Shown piece after piece: positions 1-6,131 of a DNA stretch of 10,748 nucleotides; position 1 is the first letter of the stretch; each line of letters begins with the position of its first letter. This DNA comes from Leptospiraceae bacterium. Lineage in GTDB: Bacteria > Spirochaetota > Leptospiria > Leptospirales > Leptonemataceae. The DNA lies in contig JAGRNC010000060.1 in NCBI GenBank assembly GCA_020440935.1, positions 1 through 10,748 on the forward strand. Reading direction: 5' to 3'. Made by a program: the position numbers and the translations under genes. The notes beneath the pieces were generated by a model, which saw nothing but the letters and a program-made list of their open reading frames with translations, searched no databases and was not told where the DNA came from.

Positions 1-43
1 ATCCGTAGCTCTGCATTGGGGCTTACCAGTTAACTCGCACGGC

Positions 44-1648
44 TTATGCGAAGCGGTAGCGCTCTTCCACTCGTTCAACCTGGGACTTCTTCTCGGACTC
101 TGTCCATTCCAGTTCGGCCCCAACAATCGAAGCCACCTTTTGCAGCAACGCCTGCCCTGGATGGCCGAGCCACCCCAGGCCAGTGCGACGAAAAAATACA
201 TCATCCAACCCTAAAGCCATTTCATTACGTACTGCAAAGAGTGCCTCCGCCAGAATTTCGCCGTCTGCATTCCGTGGCAGGGCCCCCTCCGGCATGGTTC
301 GCGCCATGGTCAGCAATGCGGCGGCTTCGCTTCCGTAATGGCGCAGCACATAATCTATGGTCTCCGGCGCAAATTCGTCAAAATGCCGATGTAAATCCTG
401 TGATTCCTTTCTTGTGCTTGAGCGGCAACCGTGTAGGAAATGATCCGAGGTTTTGAAATCTTTGGCTGGTTTTCCCACTTTTTGGATTACTCGATCAAAG
501 ATGTGACCGGCAAAAGCACGACTCGTGGTATATTTCCCGCCGGCAGCAGTGATCAATCCTTCCACTCCTTCCGCTGCATGGTCGTGCAGCTCTGACTTTC
601 GACTGGCGTTATAGGTGTCCTCATCGGTAGTCTCGGTAAGGGGGCGTAAGCCACCATAGGCAAACTGTACGTCTTCTCTGCGAAGGGACACCCAGGGTGC
701 GGCTGCGTTAATCACTTTCAGGAAATTCTGAATGCTTTGCTCGGTGACCTTCCATTGCGACACATCGCCATGGTAGGGAGTATCGGTGGGTCCAATCAAT
801 GTATGATTGCGCCAGGGCGCAAAGCTGAAATGTCCATGCTCGCTTACAAACAAATACATCTCATCGGACAGCTTCCTGGTAATCAGGTAGATTCCTTCTG
901 AACGAACCCGCGGCGTAGGAACCGAGGTCTCTGTACTGGACCGCAGCATGGATTGAACCCAGGGACCGGTAGCATTTACGACGCATCGCGCTCGGATTTC
1001 TATTTCTTCGTTTCTAATCTGGTCATGTGCCACGGCACCGTGCACGCGTTTTTCATGGATCAAGAACTTCCGGGCCTCCATGTAGTTGGCCACCGAGGCG
1101 CCAGCGGAAATGGCCGACTTTAGAAATGCCAGAGTTAATCGTTCCGGGCTAATACACATGCAATCGAAGTATCGTAACGCGCTCTCTGGGGCCGAGCCTT
1201 CCGGTGCGGCCTGCCTGAGCCTTTCCCTCTGAATCTTGCTTGTACGTGGCATCCTGCGAGACTTATCCCAGAGGCGATTGCGATCGTAAGATAGTAGATC
1301 GTAAGCCAACAATCCCAGTCGTTCCACCAGGCCCGGGTTGGGCAAAAGGATGGGATAGGGAATTACCAGATTGGGTGCAATATTGGAAAGAATCCTTCGT
1401 TCGCGCAGCGACTCGCGCACCAGCCCAAGTTCCAGCTTCTTTAGATAGCGAAGTCCGCCGTGGATTAGCTTTCCTGTGGCCGCCGAAGTTGCTGCGCCAA
1501 AGTCTCCTTTCTCCAGTAACAGGGTTTTGTATCCCCGGCTGGCCGATTCGTAGGCCAGAGTAGCGCCGGTAATTCCCCCACCGATAATAAGCAAATCGAA
1601 CTCTCTGGATTCGGAACTCGTCCAGCGATGCATTTTTAGCGAACTCAT
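44..1648 (-). CDS. glpD: Aerobic glycerol-3-phosphate dehydrogenase (FAD-dependent)
   Basis: The product is 534 residues, a normal length for GlpD. It oxidises sn-glycerol 3-phosphate to dihydroxyacetone phosphate and passes electrons through FAD to the quinone pool, acting at the inner face of the cytoplasmic membrane. The N-terminus has the dinucleotide-binding motif GGGITG (residues 23-28), followed by the family signature KLIHGGLRYL (60-69). Further family blocks are FAPWRNHTLIGPTDTPY in the substrate region and AAGGKYTTSR near the end of the FAD domain. The last 120 or so residues match the helical C-terminal DAO_C domain. The ATG at 1648 is preceded by an AAGGTGAG-like ribosome site and overlaps the stop of the upstream kinase gene as ATGA, so the two are probably translationally coupled. 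A second ATG five codons in is less likely. No glpK or glpF is visible, so the substrate source (glycerol or glycerophosphodiesters) is open. Family assignment is secure. Confidence 0.95.
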   Translation of the reverse strand: MSSLKMHRWTSSESREFDLLIIGGGITGATLAYESASRGYKTLLLEKGDFGAATSAATGKLIHGGLRYLKKLELGLVRESLRERRILSNIAPNLVIPYPILLPNPGLVERLGLLAYDLLSYDRNRLWDKSRRMPRTSKIQRERLRQAAPEGSAPESALRYFDCMCISPERLTLAFLKSAISAGASVANYMEARKFLIHEKRVHGAVAHDQIRNEEIEIRARCVVNATGPWVQSMLRSSTETSVPTPRVRSEGIYLITRKLSDEMYLFVSEHGHFSFAPWRNHTLIGPTDTPYHGDVSQWKVTEQSIQNFLKVINAAAPWVSLRREDVQFAYGGLRPLTETTDEDTYNASRKSELHDHAAEGVEGLITAAGGKYTTSRAFAGHIFDRVIQKVGKPAKDFKTSDHFLHGCRSSTRKESQDLHRHFDEFAPETIDYVLRHYGSEAAALLTMARTMPEGALPRNADGEILAEALFAVRNEMALGLDDVFFRRTGLGWLGHPGQALLQKVASIVGAELEWTESEKKSQVERVEERYRFA

Positions 1649-2496
1649 GATTGCATCTCACCTTCGGGAATTTTTTCCAGGATCCAGGACTTTAGCCTGC
1701 TTCTTTCGCTCTCGATGCCCCAGATCCCCAACCGAAGCAGAAGTACCGGCAGACGCCAGACTTCCAGATCAGCCATAGACAATCCCGAATGCTTTAGATA
1801 ATAGGATAGATAGCCCTTCAATATGAAGCGACGGACGGTTTCGTAAAACCACCGCTTCAATGTAGAAATCCCGGGAAATAGCTCGGCATCGCGGAGCAGA
1901 AATACCGTAAAAGCGACGTCGGCCGCAGGAACACCGCGGGCTGCTGTCATCCAATCGATGACAACCTTTCGATCTCCTGCTACAATTATGTTTTCCGGAT
2001 GAAAGTCAAGATGAAGGGCTCGATCCCCTTGCGGCAGGAGCGAAAGATAATTACGAATTCTATTCTTTTCATCTTTGCTCAGAAATGCCAGAGACGGCTT
2101 GTCCAGGGTCGATTCCACGAGTTCGCGGAAATCTTCGAGCCCGGGCGCGGTCCGTTTATGCAATTCCATGTGAACTTGCGCCAGATATCGGGGAAGGGCA
2201 AAGAATTCCTTCGTATGCTTTTCCGGTAACTGAGTAAGGGAAATCCCCCGGATTCTATCGAGCAATATCCCGTGTCGCCCGTCGATCTCCACAGTACCAT
2301 GGCAATGGGCAGCAGGAAGCGCGGCAAGAGCCGCGGCCTCGGTGTTTGCCAGCTCTTTGCGAATCTCAGATTCGGAGATCTCGGGAAAGAAAAGCTTCAA
2401 TACTTGTTCATCGTTCCAGACATAAATCTCGGCGGATCGGCCTACGGCCAGGGGCGGCCCCAGATCAGATAATTGCAAATTTTTGGTCTTTGGCAT
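1645..2496 (-). CDS. Phosphotransferase of the aminoglycoside/choline kinase fold
   Basis: The product is 283 residues from the preferred start. It has the kinase-like fold shared by aminoglycoside phosphotransferases, choline kinases and homoserine kinases. Visible motifs are an N-lobe nucleotide-binding segment with VLKLF (lysine about residue 34), the catalytic loop LHLDFHPENI (Asp about 164, Asn about 169), and the metal-binding VIDWM (Asp about 181) in place of DFG. All catalytic positions are present, so it is probably active and cytoplasmic, transferring phosphate from ATP to a small hydroxylated or amino compound. The ATG at 2496 is chosen because GGAGAG sits just upstream. An in-frame ATG at 2532 lacks a well-spaced ribosome site. 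The gene is translationally coupled to glpD, which suggests a substrate in lipid head-group or glycerol metabolism rather than an antibiotic. The substrate cannot be read from the sequence. Confidence 0.85.
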   Translation of the reverse strand: MPKTKNLQLSDLGPPLAVGRSAEIYVWNDEQVLKLFFPEISESEIRKELANTEAAALAALPAAHCHGTVEIDGRHGILLDRIRGISLTQLPEKHTKEFFALPRYLAQVHMELHKRTAPGLEDFRELVESTLDKPSLAFLSKDEKNRIRNYLSLLPQGDRALHLDFHPENIIVAGDRKVVIDWMTAARGVPAADVAFTVFLLRDAELFPGISTLKRWFYETVRRFILKGYLSYYLKHSGLSMADLEVWRLPVLLLRLGIWGIESERSRLKSWILEKIPEGEMQS

Positions 2497-2500
2497 GGCA

Positions 2501-2506
2501 CTCTCC
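2501..2506 (-). promoter_or_regulatory. Ribosome binding site deciding the kinase start
   Basis: On the minus strand GGAGAG is followed by TGCC and then the ATG at 2496. This spacing is good, whereas the longer in-frame start at 2532 has only AGGA one base from its ATG. Confidence 0.6.
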
Positions 2507-2555
2507 AGGCGATTTCTCGTTTTTGCTTTCATGTCCTGGAGGAGGCCACGCTGTC

Positions 2556-2587
2556 AAAATAAAAGTAACAGTCGTTACCTTTATTTT
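2556..2587. promoter_or_regulatory. Inverted repeat, candidate TetR operator
   Basis: The left arm AAAATAAAAGTAAC (2556-2569) and right arm GTTACCTTTATTTT (2574-2587) are inverted complements with a single mismatch, separated by AGTC. The core is GTAAC-N4-GTTAC with A/T-rich flanks. It lies in the only gap between the tetR-type gene and the divergent kinase-glpD pair. TetR-family repressors commonly bind such dyads next to their own gene, so control of both directions is the natural inference. Binding by this particular regulator is not shown. Confidence 0.7.
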
Positions 2588-2684
2588 TCGCATCTGACAT
2601 TCCATAGGGTTGCGCAACAAAGGCACGGAAGCAGGATCGACCAGAGCCAGAGCTCGACGCCAGAATCTTAGAAGCAGAGAATCG

Positions 2685-3362
2685 ATGCCCAGACCAGCAG
2701 CCACAGAAGCCGAAATCAAAGTCGTCAAAGACCAGATAATAGAAGAAGCCATTGGGCTGATTCATGAAGGAGGATTTCAGAAGTTTAGCATGCGAAACCT
2801 CGGGGCTCGGCTGGGGATCGCAGCCAAAACGATCTACAACTATTTCACCGACAAAGATGAACTATACCTGGCATTGTTATCCCGTGGTTTTTTGCAGTTG
2901 GAGTCGCAGATGCGGGAGGCGGCCACCGAAGCTCTTCAAAAGGAGAAGGCCGGAGAGACCGGCCAATCGTCATCGGCGCCATTGCGCGAATTGCAGGCGA
3001 TGGCAGGAGCCTACGTGCGATTTGGCCTGGAGAACCCGGGCTATTATAATGTTCTATTCAACCTGGATCTTCCCCGATTCGCCGATTACCACGGAACAAA
3101 ACATGAAAGTCTGGCAGAAAAGCAGAACGATGATGCCCTGCGTGTGGCCCATCTTGCAGAAGATTGCATTTCCAGATTGAATATCAGCGGTCCGGTAAAT
3201 GCCATACTCCAGCAATACCGATTAATGCGACTATGGAGTACTCTGCATGGAATCGTTTCGCTTTATAACTCCAGGGTTACCATGGAAGTGGGCGACTTTC
3301 GGCCTATGATCCCCGGTCTGGTGGATGATGCGGTGAAACAAGTATTGAACTCGGATCCCTAG
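2685..3362 (+). CDS. TetR/AcrR-family transcriptional regulator with WHG-type C-terminal domain
   Basis: The product is 225 residues from the ATG at 2685. The N-terminal part (about 12-63) is the TetR DNA-binding domain, with the helix-turn-helix spanning FSMRNLGARLGIAAKTIYNYF and ending in DKDELYLAL. The C-terminal part has AYVRFGLENPGYYNVLF and LWSTLHGIVSLY (Trp 184, His-Gly 188-189), which resembles the WHG ligand-binding domain of some TetR proteins. These act as dimeric repressors released by a small ligand, often a lipid or acyl-CoA. The ligand here is unknown. The frame is open upstream to a TTG at 2610, but the ATG puts the HTH at the usual distance from the N-terminus. Its own ribosome site is weak. 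It is divergent from the kinase-glpD pair across a strong inverted repeat, so it probably controls that pair and itself. It converges with queG. Confidence 0.9.
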   Translation: MPRPAATEAEIKVVKDQIIEEAIGLIHEGGFQKFSMRNLGARLGIAAKTIYNYFTDKDELYLALLSRGFLQLESQMREAATEALQKEKAGETGQSSSAPLRELQAMAGAYVRFGLENPGYYNVLFNLDLPRFADYHGTKHESLAEKQNDDALRVAHLAEDCISRLNISGPVNAILQQYRLMRLWSTLHGIVSLYNSRVTMEVGDFRPMIPGLVDDAVKQVLNSDP

Positions 3363-3471
3363 CCGTCCGAATGCGTGGCTTTTCCCGGCATTGCTTCGCA
3401 TCGCCTGGATTCAGTCCTGGCTGCAAAGGAAATCTAATTCTTCCGATCGCCGGGGACATTTTTGACGCTGG

Positions 3472-4476
3472 CTACCGATACACATTGCGAAGGCTGGCTT
3501 GTAGTCGCGCCAGACCGGCCCGTTTTAGAGGAGAGGAAGTGGCCAGCGTATCCCAATTTCTTGATAGACTTTCCGCATCGCCGGTCTGCATCCATTCCAT
3601 CAATGCCTCTCGAGGCTCGAAGGAAGCTTCTTCGGTGATCTGCCGTTTTCCTTTTGCGCCGCGATTGTAGGGACATACTTCCTGGCATATATCGCAGCCA
3701 AAGACCCAGGTCCGGGTATTCTCTGCGATATCCGAGGGCATATCCTCTTTCGCTTCAATGGTCCAATAAGAAAGGCACCGATCCGCTTGAATGCGATAAG
3801 GCTCCAGTGCCCCGGTAGGACAGGCATCGATGCACTGACGACAGCTACCGCATCGATCAAAGTTGGCGGGCCGAAATAAGGAGTCGCCCTCCTCGCCCAA
3901 GCGTTCCAACTCGGCGTTAAAGAATACTCCAGTAAGAAAGAAATAGGAGCCTAACTCCGGATGGATGAGGTTTGTGTTCTTTCCCTGCCATCCAAGGCCT
4001 GCCATTCGAGCCAGAATTTTCTCAGGGACAGGGGCCGAATCGGTGGTTACGCGGTAGCTTAAATCCGGTAGATCGGACGAAAATTCGTCGAAGAACTGGT
4101 CTGCAAGACGAGCAGCCTTCTTACGAAGCACCTGGTGATAATCTTTTCCCGCCGCGTACCGAGAAAGGCGAGCCTTTGCATTTTCCAGCGCGGCATCCAT
4201 GGCAGGATGACGATAGATGGTAGCGAGCATTAGAACGCTTAGAGCGCCTGGCAGGATATCCGAAGGATGCATTCGAAGCTGCAAATGCGAATTAAACCAG
4301 TGCAGATCGTTCTGGCTATTTTCCAGAGCAAATGATTGCACATTGGCTTTGTCCTGATCGGTTATGATCGCTTCCGTAAAGCCGGAAATAGAGAAGCCCG
4401 CCTCACTGGACAATTCCTGAAGGCGGGCCTGATGATGTGCACGCAGCACAGGATTACGCGCAACCTGGTGGCGCAT
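3472..4476 (-). CDS. queG: Epoxyqueuosine reductase
   Basis: The product is 334 residues. QueG reduces epoxyqueuosine to queuosine in the wobble position of tRNAs with GUN anticodons (Tyr, His, Asn, Asp), using cobalamin and two [4Fe-4S] clusters. The N-terminal half is the cobalamin-binding part. The segment TDSAPVPEKILARMAGLGWQG includes the conserved Asp (about 146) thought to be the proton donor. Two ferredoxin-like cysteine sets follow: CGSCRQCIDACP (Cys 209, 212, 215, 219) and CDICQEVCP (Cys 261, 264, 268), with the conserved RCLSYWTIE between them (Cys 234). The protein is somewhat shorter at the C-terminus than the E. coli form (about 379 residues), as in many QueG proteins that lack the full HEAT-like tail. 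Its ATG is 6 bases after the stop of the hadB-like gene and lacks a clear ribosome site, suggesting coupled translation in one operon. Confidence 0.95.
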   Translation of the reverse strand: MRHQVARNPVLRAHHQARLQELSSEAGFSISGFTEAIITDQDKANVQSFALENSQNDLHWFNSHLQLRMHPSDILPGALSVLMLATIYRHPAMDAALENAKARLSRYAAGKDYHQVLRKKAARLADQFFDEFSSDLPDLSYRVTTDSAPVPEKILARMAGLGWQGKNTNLIHPELGSYFFLTGVFFNAELERLGEEGDSLFRPANFDRCGSCRQCIDACPTGALEPYRIQADRCLSYWTIEAKEDMPSDIAENTRTWVFGCDICQEVCPYNRGAKGKRQITEEASFEPREALMEWMQTGDAESLSRNWDTLATSSPLKRAGLARLQASLRNVYR

Positions 4477-4482
4477 AATCGA

Positions 4483-4896
4483 TCAATCGCAGGCTATGAC
4501 TACGTCCCCGGCAGCTTTCACTTCGCCGTTTTCGTCTGCGGCTTGAACCGCGACCGTCATCAGCTTTTCTTCTTCTTTGATCTTCTTTACTTTGCCGGTG
4601 CAAGTAATGGTTTGTCCCGGCTTGGTCATGGCTTTGAATTTTACGCCAAATGCTTTCATCTGGATAGGATTGACCCAGCCGGATACGCATCGACCCATCA
4701 GAGCCATTACATACATACCATGTGCAATGGTTCCGCCCAGGCCGACCTTCTCTGCGAAAGCAGGATCGGTATGGATGGGATTGAAGTCTCCGCTGGCGCC
4801 CGCGTATCGTACCAGATCCATATGCTGGATAGGACCAACTTTCAGTTCTGGAATTTCGGCCCCTTGTTCGTAATCGCTAAGTTTAATTCGCTTCAT
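4483..4896 (-). CDS. MaoC-type (R)-hydroxyacyl dehydratase subunit, HadB-like
   Basis: The product is 137 residues, one hot-dog fold of the MaoC dehydratase family. The hydratase-2 motif is intact: YAGASGDFNPIHTDPAFAE (Asp 37, His 42 as the catalytic pair) followed by GLGGTIAHGM. The whole protein lines up well by eye with mycobacterial HadB, the catalytic subunit of the (3R)-hydroxyacyl-ACP dehydratase. It would remove or add water on a (3R)-hydroxyacyl thioester in fatty-acid synthesis or breakdown in the cytoplasm. The ATG at 4896 is preceded by GGAGAG with 5-base spacing. It lies 39 bases downstream of a HadA-like partner lacking the catalytic motif, and the two probably form a heterodimer. 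Whether the substrate is on ACP or CoA cannot be told from the sequence. Confidence 0.88.
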   Translation of the reverse strand: MKRIKLSDYEQGAEIPELKVGPIQHMDLVRYAGASGDFNPIHTDPAFAEKVGLGGTIAHGMYVMALMGRCVSGWVNPIQMKAFGVKFKAMTKPGQTITCTGKVKKIKEEEKLMTVAVQAADENGEVKAAGDVVIACD

Positions 4897-4935
4897 AATT
4901 TCTCTCCGTCAGTCTGGTTATTGGCCCTCGATAGA

Positions 4936-5382
4936 TCAGGTTCCCTCGGGACGAATCACAATGGCCATTTCTGCTTCCAATACAGGCTCGCCGGATTCAT
5001 TGGAGAATGTGGTCTTAAAGGTTACCATGTCCATTTTTCCGGTCTTAACATCGATTATCTCACCCTGGGCGGAAACAGTGGTTCCCGGATAGATTGGCTT
5101 GAGATAATTGTATTCCTCTTTCATATGAAGCAATCGCTCAATGTCGATGCCCATCTGGCTCATATCGCTAAAAATCTCCGGATATCCCCAGAACTGGAAC
5201 GTAGTCTGAAATGTGGGCGGGATGGGAGTATCTTCGAATCCGGCCTCTTTTGCTTTGGCGGGGTCCAGAAACACCGGATTGGTTTCCCCGATTGCTCTAC
5301 AAAATTCCTTTACTTTGCCCCTTTCTACTGTGAAGCTATAGGGGTTCAATTTCTTGCCTACAAGGTCTTTGCTTACTGCCAT
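4936..5382 (-). CDS. MaoC N-terminal-type hot-dog protein, HadA-like dehydratase subunit
   Basis: The product is 148 residues from the chosen start. It matches the FAS1-like/MaoC_dehydrat_N hot-dog domain. It opens with MAVSKDLVGKKLNPYSFTVERGKVKEF and contains IGETNPVFLDPAKAKEAG, PIPPTF and HMKEEYNYLKPIYPGTTV, all features seen in mycobacterial HadA. It lacks the Asp-x4-His hydratase motif, as expected for the non-catalytic, acyl-chain-binding subunit paired with the HadB-like protein encoded downstream. The reading frame is open to an ATG at 5430 (16 extra residues, MLLLLTSMSKARALLS), with another ATG at 5409. The start at 5382 is preferred because HadA-type proteins begin here, and because it leaves a short intergenic region with two palindromes before the divergent gene. 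No start has a good ribosome site, so the N-terminus is uncertain. Confidence 0.83.
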   Translation of the reverse strand: MAVSKDLVGKKLNPYSFTVERGKVKEFCRAIGETNPVFLDPAKAKEAGFEDTPIPPTFQTTFQFWGYPEIFSDMSQMGIDIERLLHMKEEYNYLKPIYPGTTVSAQGEIIDVKTGKMDMVTFKTTFSNESGEPVLEAEMAIVIRPEGT

Positions 5383-5389
5383 GGAAAGC

Positions 5390-5403
5390 AAGGCTCGAGC
5401 CTT
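5390..5403. promoter_or_regulatory. Perfect 14-bp palindrome in divergent 5' region
   Basis: AAGGCTCGAGCCTT is fully self-complementary. It lies between the preferred starts of the HadA-like gene (minus) and the YaeQ-like gene (plus), where a regulator could act on both. It is intergenic only if the shorter start is right for each gene. No cognate regulator is visible nearby. Confidence 0.4.
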
Positions 5404-5418
5404 TGACATCGAAGTCAA
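5403..5418. promoter_or_regulatory. Imperfect 16-bp palindrome next to the first
   Basis: TTGACATCGAAGTCAA has arms TTGAC and GTCAA and a TCGA centre, with one mismatched pair in eight. It abuts the 14-bp palindrome in the same short divergent region. TTGACA here could also serve as a -35 element on the plus strand, but no good -10 is placed to match. Confidence 0.35.
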
Positions 5419-5428
5419 CAAAAGAAGC

Positions 5429-6025
5429 ATGGAAAAAGAAAGTCTGGAATTGAGGCGAAACTGGATATTTCGTCACCTGGGACAACGCCTACTGCTTGCG
5501 AAACGCCCCCGGGAATCCTCCGAACATGTTTTTTTGAAAGCATTTCTCTGGGCTCTCTTTCATGAAACCTACCCCGGCCTGGAAATCGAGAAATCCATCG
5601 GAGATCGATACAAACCCGATGCCATCTGCCTGGCCCATCCGACAGCTCCCCACGAAGCCCGGAAATCGTCCCGCACCGAAATGCACCAGCGCGCCGAATT
5701 GAGTCCGGAATTGTCCGCAGGCGGACTGCCCGACCTGGCGGTACCCATCTTCTGGGCGGAGGCCGGTCAGGTTAAAATGCAAAAAATCCGATCCATCCTT
5801 TCCCGATTCCACGGACTTCATTTTGTCATTGCCCGATGGGGCTTTCGCAAGGAGCCGCTCATCGAGCAAATCCGCTCCAAACTGGGCAACGATCCGCGGA
5901 TCAGAAAAAAGGAACCCAGGGTGGAACTACTGCAATTTGATTCGTCTGCTCATATAAGAAGTATTGCGGGCGATGGAACCATACAATTACATTCGGATGA
6001 TTATCGCATTCATTCCGTTCTATGA
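5429..6025 (+). CDS. YaeQ-like protein, variant PD-(D/E)xK nuclease fold
   Basis: The product is 198 residues from the ATG at 5429. The segment AKRPRESSEHVFLKAFLWALF resembles the YaeQ signature of a basic-Pro-x-Glu-Ser/Thr patch leading into a helix. IEKSIGDRYKPDAICL (Asp 64) and FWAEAGQVKMQKI (Glu 111, Gly 113, Gln 114) supply the Asp and Glu-x-Gly-Gln positions of the YaeQ version of the PD-(D/E)xK core. The family fold is known, but its cellular role is poorly defined. The stretch between the Asp and the Glu is long (47 residues, with a charged section about 70-100) compared with about 15 in ordinary YaeQ as I recall it. A second PD at 101-102 is closer to the Glu and could be the true motif. 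In-frame ATG (5381) and TTG (5354) codons upstream are less likely starts. The ribosome site is weak. This assignment is by eye and moderate. Confidence 0.65.
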   Translation: MEKESLELRRNWIFRHLGQRLLLAKRPRESSEHVFLKAFLWALFHETYPGLEIEKSIGDRYKPDAICLAHPTAPHEARKSSRTEMHQRAELSPELSAGGLPDLAVPIFWAEAGQVKMQKIRSILSRFHGLHFVIARWGFRKEPLIEQIRSKLGNDPRIRKKEPRVELLQFDSSAHIRSIAGDGTIQLHSDDYRIHSVL

Positions 6026-6131
6026 TCCGGGTTCACGAAAAAAAGAAGAATCAGAAAAAAGTGCTGCAAATGAATCGTGCGAAAATCGAACCATGCTCGG
6101 AAACAACTGCGTCCAAATACGGTGACTCGAA

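Noticed and set aside
1..43. Possible gene start on the minus strand at 16 (ATG leading to MQSYG)
   Set aside because: Only five codons fit in the window and there is no ribosome site, so nothing can be supported.
1645..2496. Reading the kinase as an antibiotic-resistance gene
   Set aside because: The fold is shared with many metabolic kinases, and coupling to glpD argues for a metabolic role.
2610..2684. Upstream extension of the TetR gene to a TTG codon
   Set aside because: It would add 25 basic, non-conserved residues ahead of the HTH; the ATG at 2685 gives a normal TetR N-terminus.
3363..3471. Possible terminator between the converging TetR and queG genes (CCCGGC and GCCGGG arms)
   Set aside because: The arms are only six bases with a loop of more than 50 and no clean U-tract; not a convincing terminator.
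4336..5406. Long open frame (about 356 codons) on the plus strand, antisense to queG, hadB and hadA
   Set aside because: The opposite strand carries three recognisable proteins across this span, and the antisense product has no recognisable domain and an odd, His/Cys/Phe-rich composition.
5354..5428. Upstream extension of the YaeQ-like gene to TTG 5354 or ATG 5381
   Set aside because: This would overlap the start of the divergent HadA-like gene and cover both palindromes; the extra residues have no likeness to the family.
6026..6131. A-rich stretch before the DUF1549 gene considered as promoter
   Set aside because: No paired -35 and -10 elements at proper spacing could be seen; it must hold the start signals for the pair, but I cannot place them.
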